A stretch of 64,000 nt of DNA from Herbaspirillum sp. GW103 (GCF_000261365.1 NZ_AJVC01000006.1:558001-622000); one strand, 5' to 3'; counted from the stretch's first letter, positions 16,342-27,291 are shown. Made by a program: numbers and translations. The notes: a model not told the origin generated them from the sequence alone.

Positions 16342-18034
16342 GGTACTCGACGACAGCCTTGAGTACATCGCTTTCAACCATGACCTGGCTGAAGAAAGTA
16401 GCAACTCTTACAGGTGACGACGACAATTGATATTTACGAGAGAGAACTTGCCAGTTAGGGTGTAGGTGGGGAGGCATTGATCCACGATCTTCGTCCAGTG
16501 CACCTTGTTCTAGCCGTTTAATTGCCTTTTTCCAATCCACACCTGCAAGCTTTGCGACTGACGATTTAGCCGGTATTATTTGAGCCATCTCTTTCAACGA
16601 CATCCATCCATTCCTTCTAAAGACAAGCAAGAATTCACGCGGATTGAACCGCCACTTCGCCATCAAGATCTCTTTGTGATCGATGCAAAGCGCCCTCGCA
16701 TGCTTTTTGAATTGCTCAAATCCCTCGGCATTCAACCGCGCCGGCACACCATTCTCACTGCGTGTCAGCCATGACCATCGCGCCTCCAGCCTGGCCGCAT
16801 CCCACTCACTTTCCACCCTGCAGATCAAGCGCGAAAGCCGCTCGCGCGCAGTCTGGTCATCCAGTGCCTTCAAGGCCTCTTGTTCCGTCACCTTGCCGTC
16901 GCCATCCAGATCCAGCCATCGGGAGACAGCGCTGGCTGCGCATCGGCTGTCCACGGATCGGGAATGGTCTTCTTCCCTGACCAGATGCCAGTGGTGCCAG
17001 GGAGGGAAGTCGGCATCGCTGTATTTGTGGATTCCCGCGCCATTCAGATTGACCCAGCCTTTGCCTGTGGGCAGCACAATCTCCCGCCAGTGCGGTACAT
17101 CGGACGGTACCAGCGGATCAGGCCCCACGATCCTGCCGAAGCGCAGCAGTTCATAGACTGCGCTGGGCGCCGGACGCTTGCCTTCGGGATAGGCCAGGCT
17201 GATCTTGTTGGCGCTGGCGTAGAGGAGATATTCCGCTTCCGGCAAGCGAAGGGATTGCCCTATTCGCTCTCCATCCGCACGATAGGTCGTGATGAGCAGG
17301 TCGCCACGCTGTGCGGGTGCGCCGTCACCTTCGGCATAACGCAGTCCGACGATCAGCATTTCCTTGCTCAACTGCAGCGTTTCGGTCTCCGGCGTACTCT
17401 GGTTACGTGGTGGTTCTTTCACATAAAACCGGGTACCGGCAGGCAGCAGGAAATACATTTCACCGAAGAGCACATCGGTGCGTCCGTCGCGGCTCAGGTC
17501 CAGCTTGTTGTCGCTGCGTCCGATCAATTTTCCAAGGTTGGCGTCATCGCAAGCGATCTCGAAGTGGATCAGTTTGCGTGAGCTGTCATGGCACTGGCCG
17601 GCCATCCCCAGCAGATCCTTGCGGTAGACTTTTTTGCCCGCCTTCATGCCGGCTTCCACCTGGCTCAGATGCATGTAGAGCGAATAGAAGACGATCTGGG
17701 AGGCCGCTGCACCCTCTCCGATGTCGGTGTCATGGCGGATCACAACGCAGCCATCATCGGTCCAGCCCAGATAGTTCAGGGCATGTTCACGATTGTCGTT
17801 CTTTGGCGTGGCACTACGGCTGAAGATGACCGTGCCATCGGCAATGGCATGGACCCATTCCGTGCCCTTGGCGTGAGCAGGGGCGTGCACATGCAGACCG
17901 CCATGCCAGTTGAGATCACGACTGACAGGAAAGAACCCCTCGCCAGCTGGCGGATCGGGCAAGAGCGTGTTTAGCCATGCGGCATCGGAGAGATCGCCGG
18001 GGCGCGGCGGCAGAAATGGAGGGCTCAGCAGCAT
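16244..18034 (-). CDS. T6SS-associated M23 peptidase-like / lysozyme-like effector, 3'-truncated
   Basis: A 596-residue protein encoded six bases after vgrG. Residues 41-165 resemble an M23/LytM peptidase: HGGLH (44-48), YSLYMHLS (117-124), LIHFEI (155-160). An EF-hand-like loop DLDGDGKVTEQE lies at 375-386. From about residue 490 a lysozyme/GH19-chitinase-like domain begins (VATFFSQVMVESDVLKAVVEYL, 544-565) but is cut off. The last ~30 residues (from about 567) come from an out-of-frame immunity gene fragment, so a 3' deletion has removed most of this domain. Canonical M23 HxxxD and HxH appear as HGGLH and LIH. No signal peptide is seen, as expected of VgrG-delivered cargo. Likely role: peptidoglycan attack in the target periplasm, probably now impaired. 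Confidence 0.82.
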   Translation of the reverse strand: MLLSPPFLPPRPGDLSDAAWLNTLLPDPPAGEGFFPVSRDLNWHGGLHVHAPAHAKGTEWVHAIADGTVIFSRSATPKNDNREHALNYLGWTDDGCVVIRHDTDIGEGAAASQIVFYSLYMHLSQVEAGMKAGKKVYRKDLLGMAGQCHDSSRKLIHFEIACDDANLGKLIGRSDNKLDLSRDGRTDVLFGEMYFLLPAGTRFYVKEPPRNQSTPETETLQLSKEMLIVGLRYAEGDGAPAQRGDLLITTYRADGERIGQSLRLPEAEYLLYASANKISLAYPEGKRPAPSAVYELLRFGRIVGPDPLVPSDVPHWREIVLPTGKGWVNLNGAGIHKYSDADFPPWHHWHLVREEDHSRSVDSRCAASAVSRWLDLDGDGKVTEQEALKALDDQTARERLSRLICRVESEWDAARLEARWSWLTRSENGVPARLNAEGFEQFKKHARALCIDHKEILMAKWRFNPREFLLVFRRNGWMSLKEMAQIIPAKSSVAKLAGVDWKKAIKRLEQGALDEDRGSMPPHLHPNWQVLSRKYQLSSSPVRVATFFSQVMVESDVLKAVVEYLLRSDHRQSIQDLALRPSLLANKTQENPSCRF

Positions 18035-18040
18035 GGCAAC

Positions 18041-20806
18041 TCACTTTGAAAACGGTGACCGGTTTTTTTCTTGAACAGGGGCTTTGGGCAAAAGAGGGAG
18101 TTCGAGCTTGATGCGCGCGGCGCCGTCCAGCAGCTTCTGCCCCGCATGGATTGTCAGCGTCCCCGGACACAACACCGTAATGTTCCCGCCCTCGATGACG
18201 ATACTGGCCCCACCCGCCGTGGCCAGCGTGATCTTGCGGGCCGCTGCCCAGCTCACACCCGCATTGGCACTGACGATCTGCAAGGGATCACGCGCCTGCA
18301 CGGCCAGTCCCCCTGCCTGTGCCTGCACATCGATGTCGCGCTGTGCTGCGATCATCTGCAAGCCGATGCCCTTGTCGCCAGCAGCCGTGGCCCCGCCCAG
18401 CAGTCCGATGGCCTGCTGCGTGCGCAGCCGGAATTGCTGACCACTGACGTGCTGGGCATCCTGTCCGTTGATCAGGCTGACGCCGCCACCATTGGCCAGT
18501 TGCAGATGCTGTCCCGCCACCACGCCCAGCCCTTCCTTCGCGGCGATCTGGATCAGCGGTGTACTGCTGGCAGGCAGGTCCTGCTGCGCAATCTCGGCCT
18601 GCCCGGCGATGGCCTGCTTCATCGCATCGAGTCCCTCTGCCATCCCCACCGTGCGATGCGTGCGGACTGCCTCGTCGAAGGTCTTGCTGATATGTGCGGC
18701 CTGTCGTGCCATCGCCCGTTGGCCCGTGTTGTCCCCGGCCGGGTCACGATGCTGGGCGCGATGTTCCACCCGATAACTGGAGAACAGAATGCCGCGTCCC
18801 GCACGAATGACCCCATAGGCATCAGTACGCAATTCCACGCCCGTGCCACGGAAGCTGCCGCGATAATTGTCGGCGCTGTGGATCAGGTGACCGAGATTGA
18901 GTTCGCTGCCGGCCTGCGTGGTCTTGAGCTGGATGCGGCCACGCTGGTTGCTGTCGTCGAAGAGCAGCTGGTTGTATCCCCAGCCGCCAAATTCCTTGGA
19001 CCGGATGCCCCATTGCGCAGCGGGATTGCGATGCCCATCCAGATCGGCACTGGCACCATGCCACGTTGGCGCATTACCGCCAGCCAGATTGCCCTGGCCA
19101 CTGATGGCGGTATCGCCGGCTTGGTGAAAAACCCGGATTTCGGCAGAAACCTTCACTTCTCCACCAGGCGTCGGGGCGACACCTCCCTCCCCGCGGCCGT
19201 TGTAGAGGGCACCGAGCACAATCGGTCGTTCCAGGTCGTTTTCGAGGAACTGCACCAGCACTTCCTGCCCGATGCGCGGCAGGAACTGCATCCCCATGCC
19301 CGGGCCGGCGCAGCGCTGGCCCACGCGCACCCAGCAGGTGGCCGCCGCGTCGTCGTGCCGTCCCTGCCAGTGGAAACGGATGCGCACGCGGCCCAACCGG
19401 TCGCAGCAGATTTCATCGGGGCCGTTGGGCTGGGTCTCGCCCTGGTAGCCGACCACGATGGCGCTCTGGCTACCGTGCGACGGCGCATGCGGACGGCGCT
19501 CCATGCCCGTGCCATCGGCCAGGACGGGACGCCAGGGAATATCGGCGCGGATCGCTTCGAACACATTGGCGTATCCCATGCGGCGCGCCAGTGCAATCAG
19601 GCCCTGATCACATGCCAGCGGCTGGACCATCCCGGTAGCCTTGAGACAGGTTGCGACAGCCTCCTCCAGCAAGACCGGCAAGGGTCCGAACAACTCAGCC
19701 AGTGCCGCTTCGGTATCGGCAGGGAGATTGTTGACGCCCACACCGAGCACCGAGAGCACGGCATAGTCGCGTTCCTTTCCGGCCAACGGTCCCTGCATCA
19801 AGGTGAAGCGCGATCCGGCCCGCAAGCTGCGTACCGTGCCGCGTCCGCGCCAGAGCTTGTTACGGGCCTCGGCGGCTTCCATCATCAGGCGCGCGTGACG
19901 GTCTGCGGCGTCGCTGTCGTCATGGGCGGCCAGGCCTGCACTGTCGTAGCTTTCCAGCCATGGCGCGGCGCGGCCGCCGAAGGCGTGATGGGTGGGGATG
20001 CTGGCGGCGATGGCTCGTTTGTTTTGGTCGTCGTAGGACAGCAGCGCATAGCTGGCCGCTTGCAGGCTGCGACTCGCGGTCAGGGCCTGGATGCCATCCT
20101 GTTGCTCCTGCTCCCTGGCGCCATGAAAGCGGATGCCCCCATGGGCTGCGCTGGTCGCATCTTCGGGAAAGCAACCGCGCGCAGTACTGTCGGCAAAGAT
20201 CACCATGCGATGTCCCTGCGGGCTGGTCGCATGTTCTTCCATGCGCCATGAGAGCCCTTCGCCGGCTAGCAGGCGGCTGATGAAATCGAAATGAGTCTGA
20301 CGGTATTGCACGGTATAGCTGCGCAGCGGCAAGCGATCCAGGCAGGCCAGCGCATCGGCAGACCAATGCCAGTCGGCGTGTTGCAGGAATTCGCGGAAGA
20401 CGTCTTCGACCACTTCCAGCAGGCTTTTGTCTTGCCAGACGCGGCTGGTGCCGGCCTGTGTGAGCAACCACGGCCAGGGTGCCAGGCGCAGGCGATAACG
20501 GCAGAAACCGCCATCGCCACCCAACCGGGCGACTTCATGGATCAGCCCGGTACAGCGATGGACACCACCATCGGCCAGACGCATCTCCAGCGTTGCGCGG
20601 CAACCCAGCAGGGACTTCGCTGGCGCGTCTGCATCCAGGCTCAGGACGATCAGCTCGGTGGCACCCACCGCATGCAGGGCATCGACGGTCACATGGGCCT
20701 CGACCAGGAAACGGTCTTGCGGCTGACCCGCCAGCTGCAAACGGTAGAGACGCTTTGCCGCAGAAAAGCGCAGCAGACGGGACAACAACTGGCGGGTGGT
20801 ATCCAT
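18041..20806 (-). CDS. vgrG: Type VI secretion system spike protein VgrG with DUF2345 extension
   Basis: A 921-residue VgrG. Residues 1-380 are the gp27-like base (HFDFISRLLAGEGLSWRMEEH near 172), about 445-540 the gp5 OB-fold (RVRIRFHWQGRHDD, CWVRVGQRCAGPGMGMQFLPRIGQEVLVQFLENDLERPIVLG region), 600-720 the T6SS Vgr element, and about 740-890 a DUF2345 beta-helix extension that often carries cargo. The ATG at 20806 was preferred to a TTG two codons upstream. No other T6SS core gene is in the window, so this is an orphan vgrG island that relies on an apparatus encoded elsewhere. The effector and immunity genes follow directly. Confidence 0.95.
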   Translation of the reverse strand: MDTTRQLLSRLLRFSAAKRLYRLQLAGQPQDRFLVEAHVTVDALHAVGATELIVLSLDADAPAKSLLGCRATLEMRLADGGVHRCTGLIHEVARLGGDGGFCRYRLRLAPWPWLLTQAGTSRVWQDKSLLEVVEDVFREFLQHADWHWSADALACLDRLPLRSYTVQYRQTHFDFISRLLAGEGLSWRMEEHATSPQGHRMVIFADSTARGCFPEDATSAAHGGIRFHGAREQEQQDGIQALTASRSLQAASYALLSYDDQNKRAIAASIPTHHAFGGRAAPWLESYDSAGLAAHDDSDAADRHARLMMEAAEARNKLWRGRGTVRSLRAGSRFTLMQGPLAGKERDYAVLSVLGVGVNNLPADTEAALAELFGPLPVLLEEAVATCLKATGMVQPLACDQGLIALARRMGYANVFEAIRADIPWRPVLADGTGMERRPHAPSHGSQSAIVVGYQGETQPNGPDEICCDRLGRVRIRFHWQGRHDDAAATCWVRVGQRCAGPGMGMQFLPRIGQEVLVQFLENDLERPIVLGALYNGRGEGGVAPTPGGEVKVSAEIRVFHQAGDTAISGQGNLAGGNAPTWHGASADLDGHRNPAAQWGIRSKEFGGWGYNQLLFDDSNQRGRIQLKTTQAGSELNLGHLIHSADNYRGSFRGTGVELRTDAYGVIRAGRGILFSSYRVEHRAQHRDPAGDNTGQRAMARQAAHISKTFDEAVRTHRTVGMAEGLDAMKQAIAGQAEIAQQDLPASSTPLIQIAAKEGLGVVAGQHLQLANGGGVSLINGQDAQHVSGQQFRLRTQQAIGLLGGATAAGDKGIGLQMIAAQRDIDVQAQAGGLAVQARDPLQIVSANAGVSWAAARKITLATAGGASIVIEGGNITVLCPGTLTIHAGQKLLDGAARIKLELPLLPKAPVQEKNRSPFSK

Positions 20807-21168
20807 GAGCAAGCCCGGAGCAATGATGGGCCGTCATTCTTGTTCGACGCGTTCGGCTTGCCAGAAAAACACCGAAAATCCTCGGCAAAACTCGAAATGA
20901 ACCGAAGAATGCTTCGAATTATTTGTGATTCCCGCTGACCAGGCCCTTGCTTGCACCGGTTCGGGCCGATTCGCAGCGCTTGCCACCGCCGCAAGCCGCG
21001 ACAGCTCTGCACAAGACGCCGATACTGCCGAATTGTGGAAAATTTAAGTTTGTATAATTTCAATATGCCAAATTAAATATTGGTTATGAGGTTCAAATAC
21101 AGAATTAATATTGGCATCAAGCACATAGAATCCGGTTGCCCATTTCCATCCCATTTCGACTCCAGACC
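20807..21168. promoter_or_regulatory. Divergent intergenic region between vgrG and putA
   Basis: A 362-base gap with no supported gene. About 21040-21120 is AT-rich and has an interrupted dyad ATGCCAA (21064-21070) / TTGGCAT (21112-21118), a candidate operator for putA. A smaller GAAG-AATG-CTTC hairpin sits near 20901-20912 on the vgrG side. Confidence 0.45.
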
Positions 21169-24100
21169 ATGACCACCGTCGCCTCCGCCGCCCCTGCGGC
21201 CTCCGCTTCCAGCCTGCCCTTTGGCTCTTTCCAGGCCGAGTTGCTGCCGGCCCCCAGCCCGCTGCGTGCGGCCATCACCGCCGCCTATCGTCGCGACGAG
21301 CGCGAGGCCGTGCAATGGCTGCTGCAGCAGGTGCAGGGCCAGCAACCCTGGAAGGATGCCACCCGGCAACTGGCCAGGAAGCTGGTGCAGCAGGTGCGCG
21401 AGAAGCGCACCCGGTCCTCCGGCGTCGATGCGCTGATGCACGAGTTCTCGCTGTCCTCGGAAGAGGGGGTGGCGCTGATGTGCCTGGCCGAGGCACTCTT
21501 GCGCATCCCCGACCGCCAGACCGCCGACCGTCTCATCGCCGACAAGATCAGCAAGGGCGACTGGCGCAAGCATCTGGGCGAGTCGCCCTCACTGTTCGTC
21601 AATGCCGCCACGTGGGGTCTGCTCATTACCGGCAAGCTGGTCTCCACCAGCAGCGAAAGCGGCCTCACGCAAGCCATCACGCGCCTCATCGGCAAGGGCG
21701 GCGAACCGCTCATCCGCAAGGGCGTGGACCTGGCCATGCGTATGCTGGGCAATCAGTTCGTGACCGGCCAGACCATCGACGAGGCGCTGGAAAACAGCCG
21801 CGACAACGAAAAGCGCGGCTATCGCTATTCCTACGACATGCTGGGCGAAGCGGCACTGACCATGCACGATGCCGATGCCTACTACCAGTCCTACGAGAGC
21901 GCCATCCACGCCATCGGCCGCGCTTCCAATGGTCGCGGCATCAAGGACGGCCCGGGCATCTCGGTCAAGCTGTCGGCCCTGCATCCGCGCTACTCGCGCG
22001 CCCAGCATGCGCGCGTGATGGGCGAACTGCTGCCGCGCCTGAAGCAGTTGCTGCTGCTGGCCAAGCAATACAACATTGGCCTGAACATCGATGCCGAGGA
22101 AGCCGACCGCCTGGAACTGTCGCTGGACATGATGGAAGTGCTGGTGGCCGATCCCGACCTGGCCGGTTTCGAGGGCCTGGGCTTCGTGGTGCAGGGCTAC
22201 CAGAAGCGCTGCCCCTTCGTCATCGACTATCTGGTCGATCTGGCCCGCCGCAACGGTCGTCGCCTGATGATCCGCCTGGTCAAGGGCGCTTATTGGGATA
22301 GCGAAATCAAGCGCGCCCAGGTCGATGGCCTGGAAGGCTATCCGGTCTACACCCGCAAGCTGCATACCGACCTGTCCTACCTGACCTGCGCGCAGAAGCT
22401 GCTGGCCGCCACCGACGTCATCTATCCGCAGTTCGCCACGCACAATGCGCATACGCTGGCGGCGATCTATCACTGGGCCAGGCAGCACCAGATCGACAAC
22501 TACGAATTCCAGTGCCTGCACGGCATGGGCGAGACCCTGTACGACCAGGTGGTCGGTGCCGACAACCTGGGCAAGGCCTGCCGCATCTATGCGCCGGTCG
22601 GTTCGCACCAGACGCTGCTGGCCTATCTCGTGCGCCGTCTGCTGGAGAATGGTGCCAACTCTTCCTTCGTCAACCAGATCGTGGACGAGGCCGTGCCGCT
22701 GGATCGTCTGGTGGCGGATCCCATCGAGACCGTGCGCGCCCAGGGCGGCGTGCCGCATCCGGCCATTGCCCTGCCGCAGCAGCTGTATGGCCAGGAGCGC
22801 AAGAATTCAGCAGGCATTGATCTCTCCAACGAATCACGCCTGCAGCAACTGGGCCAGTTGTTCGTCTCCATGGCCCAGCGCCAGTGGCAGGCCGCGCCGC
22901 TAATCGCCGGCGACATCGTTGCCCAGGCTGCACAGCTCGTACGCAACCCGGCCGACCATCGCGAAGTCGTGGGTCAGGTCAGCGAAGCCACCGTGGCCGA
23001 TGTCGATACCGCGCTCACCGCAGCGACTGCCTATGCACCGCAATGGCAATCGACACCGGCCGCCGAGCGCGCCGCCATGCTGGAACGCGCGGCCGACCTG
23101 CTGGAAGAAAATATCGCCGAGCTCATGGCCCTGGCCGTGCGTGAAGCCGGCAAGTCGCTGCCCAATGCGATTGCCGAAGTGCGCGAAGCGGTGGATTTCC
23201 TGCGCTACTACGCCATCGCCTCGCGCCATGACGGCAACGTGCTGGCCTGGGGACCGGTGGTGTGCATCAGTCCGTGGAATTTCCCGCTGGCGATCTTCAT
23301 CGGTGAAGTCAGTGCCGCCCTGGCTGCCGGCAATGTGGTGCTGGCCAAGCCGGCCGAGCAGACCGCGCTGATCGCCCATCGCGCCGTGCAACTGCTGCAT
23401 GAGGCGGGTGTCCCGCGCGCCGCCCTGCAATTGCTGCCGGGCCGTGGTGAGACCGTGGGCGCCGCGCTGACCTCGGATGCGCGCGTCAAGGGCGTGATCT
23501 TCACCGGCTCCACTGAAGTGGCACAGCTCATCAATCGCACCCTGGCCCAGCGCAAGCATGATGATGGCGATGGCAGCGGCGAACACGGCGAGGTCCCGCT
23601 CATTGCCGAGACCGGCGGCCAGAATGCCCTGATCGTGGATTCCTCGGCCCTGGCCGAGCAGGTGGTGCAGGACGTGCTGTCCTCGGCCTTCGACAGCGCC
23701 GGCCAGCGTTGCTCGGCCCTGCGCATCCTGTGCCTGCAGGAAGACATCGCCGACCGCACTCTGGAAATGTTGAAGGGGGCCATGGCCGAACTGCGCGTGG
23801 GCCGCCCGGACCGTCTCTCCACCGACATCGGCCCGGTCATCGATGCCGAGGCCCGGCAGAACCTGCTGGCCCACATCGAGCGCATGCGCAAGAGTGCGCG
23901 TGCCGTCCACCAGCTGCCGCTGGGCGAGGATTGCCAGCACGGTACTTTCGTGCCCCCGACCGTCATCGAGATCGACGACCTGGGACAACTGCAGCGCGAA
24001 GTCTTCGGCCCGGTGCTGCACGTGCTGCGCTATCGCCGCGATGCCCTGCCGCAGCTCATCGACGCCATCAACGCCACCGGCTATGGCCTGACCCTGGGCG

Positions 24101-24867
24101 TGCATTCGCGCATCGACGAGACCATCGATTTCGTGGCCCGGCACGCCCACGTGGGCAACATCTACGTCAATCGCAACATCGTCGGCGCGGTGGTGGGCGT
24201 GCAGCCCTTCGGCGGCGAAGGCAAGTCCGGTACCGGTCCCAAGGCCGGTGGCCCGCTCTACCTCAAGCGCCTGCAACGCCATGCGCAACTGCACGAAGAG
24301 CTGACCCGCGCACAACCCGCAGAAGTGCCCAACACTCTGCTGGACAGTCTGCTGGACTGGGCCCGCACGCACGGCCATGAACGCCTGGCCGCCAGCGGCC
24401 AGCGCTATCACCGCGACAGCCTGCTGCAGCGCAGCCTCCTGCTGCCCGGGCCGACCGGCGAGCGCAATACCCTGGCCTTCGCCCCGCGCGGCCTGGTGCT
24501 GTGCGTGGCCGCCAGTGTCGGTACGCTGTTGAATCAGCTGGCCGCAGCCTTTGCCACCGGCAATACGGTGGTGGTCGACGAGGCCACGGCAGCGCTGCTG
24601 CCGGCTGGCTTGCCGGCCCCGGTGCGTGCGGCCATCCGCCGCGCCAGCCAGCTCGATGCCGAGCCGCTGCAGGCGGCCCTGGTGGACAGCCATCAGGCTG
24701 CCCCCTGGCGGGTACGCCTGGCCGCCCGTGAGGGTGCGCTGGTGCCGCTGATCCTGTGCAGCGAAGACGGCGCCATCCCCCTGTGGCGCCTGCTGGCCGA
24801 GCGCGCTCTGTGCGTCAACACCACGGCCGCGGGCGGCAATGCCAGCCTGATGACCATTTCGGTGTAA
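21169..24867 (+). CDS. putA: Bifunctional proline dehydrogenase / L-glutamate gamma-semialdehyde dehydrogenase PutA
   Basis: A 1232-residue PutA that oxidises proline to glutamate with FAD then NAD. The proline dehydrogenase barrel covers about residues 160-460 (RRLMIRLVKGAYWDSEIKRAQ region near 364). The aldehyde dehydrogenase domain covers about 560-1010, with catalytic E814 (AETGG) and C848 (GQRCSALR). A C-terminal domain of about 200 residues follows. The N-terminal ribbon-helix-helix DNA-binding domain of E. coli PutA is absent, so this PutA should not repress its own gene. A TTG at 21136 is possible, but the ATG at 21169 fits better. A terminator follows. Confidence 0.95.
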   Translation: MTTVASAAPAASASSLPFGSFQAELLPAPSPLRAAITAAYRRDEREAVQWLLQQVQGQQPWKDATRQLARKLVQQVREKRTRSSGVDALMHEFSLSSEEGVALMCLAEALLRIPDRQTADRLIADKISKGDWRKHLGESPSLFVNAATWGLLITGKLVSTSSESGLTQAITRLIGKGGEPLIRKGVDLAMRMLGNQFVTGQTIDEALENSRDNEKRGYRYSYDMLGEAALTMHDADAYYQSYESAIHAIGRASNGRGIKDGPGISVKLSALHPRYSRAQHARVMGELLPRLKQLLLLAKQYNIGLNIDAEEADRLELSLDMMEVLVADPDLAGFEGLGFVVQGYQKRCPFVIDYLVDLARRNGRRLMIRLVKGAYWDSEIKRAQVDGLEGYPVYTRKLHTDLSYLTCAQKLLAATDVIYPQFATHNAHTLAAIYHWARQHQIDNYEFQCLHGMGETLYDQVVGADNLGKACRIYAPVGSHQTLLAYLVRRLLENGANSSFVNQIVDEAVPLDRLVADPIETVRAQGGVPHPAIALPQQLYGQERKNSAGIDLSNESRLQQLGQLFVSMAQRQWQAAPLIAGDIVAQAAQLVRNPADHREVVGQVSEATVADVDTALTAATAYAPQWQSTPAAERAAMLERAADLLEENIAELMALAVREAGKSLPNAIAEVREAVDFLRYYAIASRHDGNVLAWGPVVCISPWNFPLAIFIGEVSAALAAGNVVLAKPAEQTALIAHRAVQLLHEAGVPRAALQLLPGRGETVGAALTSDARVKGVIFTGSTEVAQLINRTLAQRKHDDGDGSGEHGEVPLIAETGGQNALIVDSSALAEQVVQDVLSSAFDSAGQRCSALRILCLQEDIADRTLEMLKGAMAELRVGRPDRLSTDIGPVIDAEARQNLLAHIERMRKSARAVHQLPLGEDCQHGTFVPPTVIEIDDLGQLQREVFGPVLHVLRYRRDALPQLIDAINATGYGLTLGVHSRIDETIDFVARHAHVGNIYVNRNIVGAVVGVQPFGGEGKSGTGPKAGGPLYLKRLQRHAQLHEELTRAQPAEVPNTLLDSLLDWARTHGHERLAASGQRYHRDSLLQRSLLLPGPTGERNTLAFAPRGLVLCVAASVGTLLNQLAAAFATGNTVVVDEATAALLPAGLPAPVRAAIRRASQLDAEPLQAALVDSHQAAPWRVRLAAREGALVPLILCSEDGAIPLWRLLAERALCVNTTAAGGNASLMTISV

Positions 24868-24885
24868 TCGCTCCCGCTGCCTGAG

Positions 24886-24922
24886 ACGGGCGCCCCGGCC
24901 TTGTGGCCCGGGCGCCCGTTTT
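24886..24922 (+). terminator. Rho-independent terminator after putA
   Basis: A 15-base stem with one mismatch: ACGGGCGCCCCGGCC (24886-24900), loop TTGT, GGCCCGGGCGCCCGT (24905-24919), then a short T-run. Confidence 0.85.
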
Positions 24923-25066
24923 CCTTGCGGGCGTACAATATCGGCCTCGACGGCGGCCCTTCCGATCTCATGACTTGCAATCCGGCGGGCCAGCCCCATC
25001 TCGACAGGAATGCGGAATCGGTACGTCCCTCCGCGGCTCCCAGGCACATATTGAACAGAGGCAAGC

Positions 25067-25603
25067 ATGGAACAATTTCACGGCACCACCATCCTTTCCG
25101 TCCGTCGCGGCAATCAGGTCGCGCTCGGTGGCGACGGCCAGGTGACGCTTGGCAACATCGTCATGAAGGGCAGTGCGCGCAAGGTGCGCAAGCTCTATCA
25201 CGGCAAAGTCCTGGTCGGTTTCGCCGGCGGCACGGCCGACGCTTTCACCCTGCTCGATCTGTTCGAAGCCAAGCTGGAAAAGCACCAGGGCAACCTGATG
25301 CGTGCCTCGGTCGAACTGGCCAAGGACTGGCGCACCGACCGCATGCTGCGTCGCCTGGAAGCCATGCTCCTGTGTGCCGACAAGGAAACCACCCTGGTCA
25401 TCACCGGCAATGGCGACGTGCTCGAACCCAATGACGGCATCGGCGCCATCGGCTCCGGTGGCAGCTATGCGCAATCGGCGGCCAAGGCCCTGTACGACAA
25501 CACCGACCTGGCGCCGGCCGAGATCGTCAAGAAATCCCTGACCATCGCCGGTGAGCTGTGCATCTACACCAACCTGAACCACATCATCGAGACGCTGGAA
25601 TAA
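25067..25603 (+). CDS. hslV: ATP-dependent protease peptidase subunit HslV
   Basis: A 178-residue threonine peptidase of the HslV family. MEQFHG is a short propeptide; the catalytic threonine is at residue 7 (TTILSVRRG). [14 protein letters not shown] and the C-terminal [10 protein letters not shown] are typical. AGAGGCAAGC precedes the ATG. It forms a double hexamer that degrades proteins unfolded by HslU, encoded 64 bases downstream. A possible -10 TACAAT lies at about 24934-24939. Confidence 0.95.
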   Translation: MEQFHGTTILSVRRGNQVALGGDGQVTLGNIVMKGSARKVRKLYHGKVLVGFAGGTADAFTLLDLFEAKLEKHQGNLMRASVELAKDWRTDRMLRRLEAMLLCADKETTLVITGNGDVLEPNDGIGAIGSGGSYAQSAAKALYDNTDLAPAEIVKKSLTIAGELCIYTNLNHIIETLE

Positions 25604-25667
25604 GCCGCGCAGCGCGCATTTCCTGCCTATTTCTCCGATGAATCGTCACAGCGAAAAGATCACCACC

Positions 25668-27011
<1,344 letters not shown>

Positions 27012-27034
27012 CGCCAGCAGGCGAGGAGATCGGG

Positions 27035-27238
27035 ATGGCCAACAAGACCCTGGGAACGCGGCAGAAGCTGAGTTTTCGCGTCGAGCCATCGCAGTCCAGG
27101 CCACGCAATCCGGTGGCCCTGGCGGCACAGCAGCGTGCCGGTGGGGCCGGTGCACATCGCAAGAACGCCTCGGCACAGCGCCAGCAATTGAAGTCGGATC
27201 TGTTGAAGAAGCTGGTCGGTGATCCTGAAAAGGAATGA
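27035..27238 (+). CDS. Small basic protein of unknown function downstream of hslU
   Basis: A 67-residue basic protein rich in Lys, Arg, Gln and Ala, with no cysteine and no membrane segment. GGCGAGGAG lies 8 bases before the ATG, and the gene starts 23 bases after hslU, so it is probably cotranscribed. I do not recognise the family. Composition suggests a nucleic-acid-binding or disordered protein. A terminator follows at 27292. Confidence 0.6.
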   Translation: MANKTLGTRQKLSFRVEPSQSRPRNPVALAAQQRAGGAGAHRKNASAQRQQLKSDLLKKLVGDPEKE

Positions 27239-27291
27239 GGGCGCATCAAGCTCTGCTTGCCAGATGTATCAAAATGTTAGAAATCACGAGA

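Noticed and set aside
13727..16404. The duplicated genes as an insertion sequence or toxin-antitoxin array
   Set aside because: There is no transposase, terminal inverted repeat or target duplication. The genes carry export signals and sit directly behind vgrG-effector sequence, which fits T6SS immunity better.
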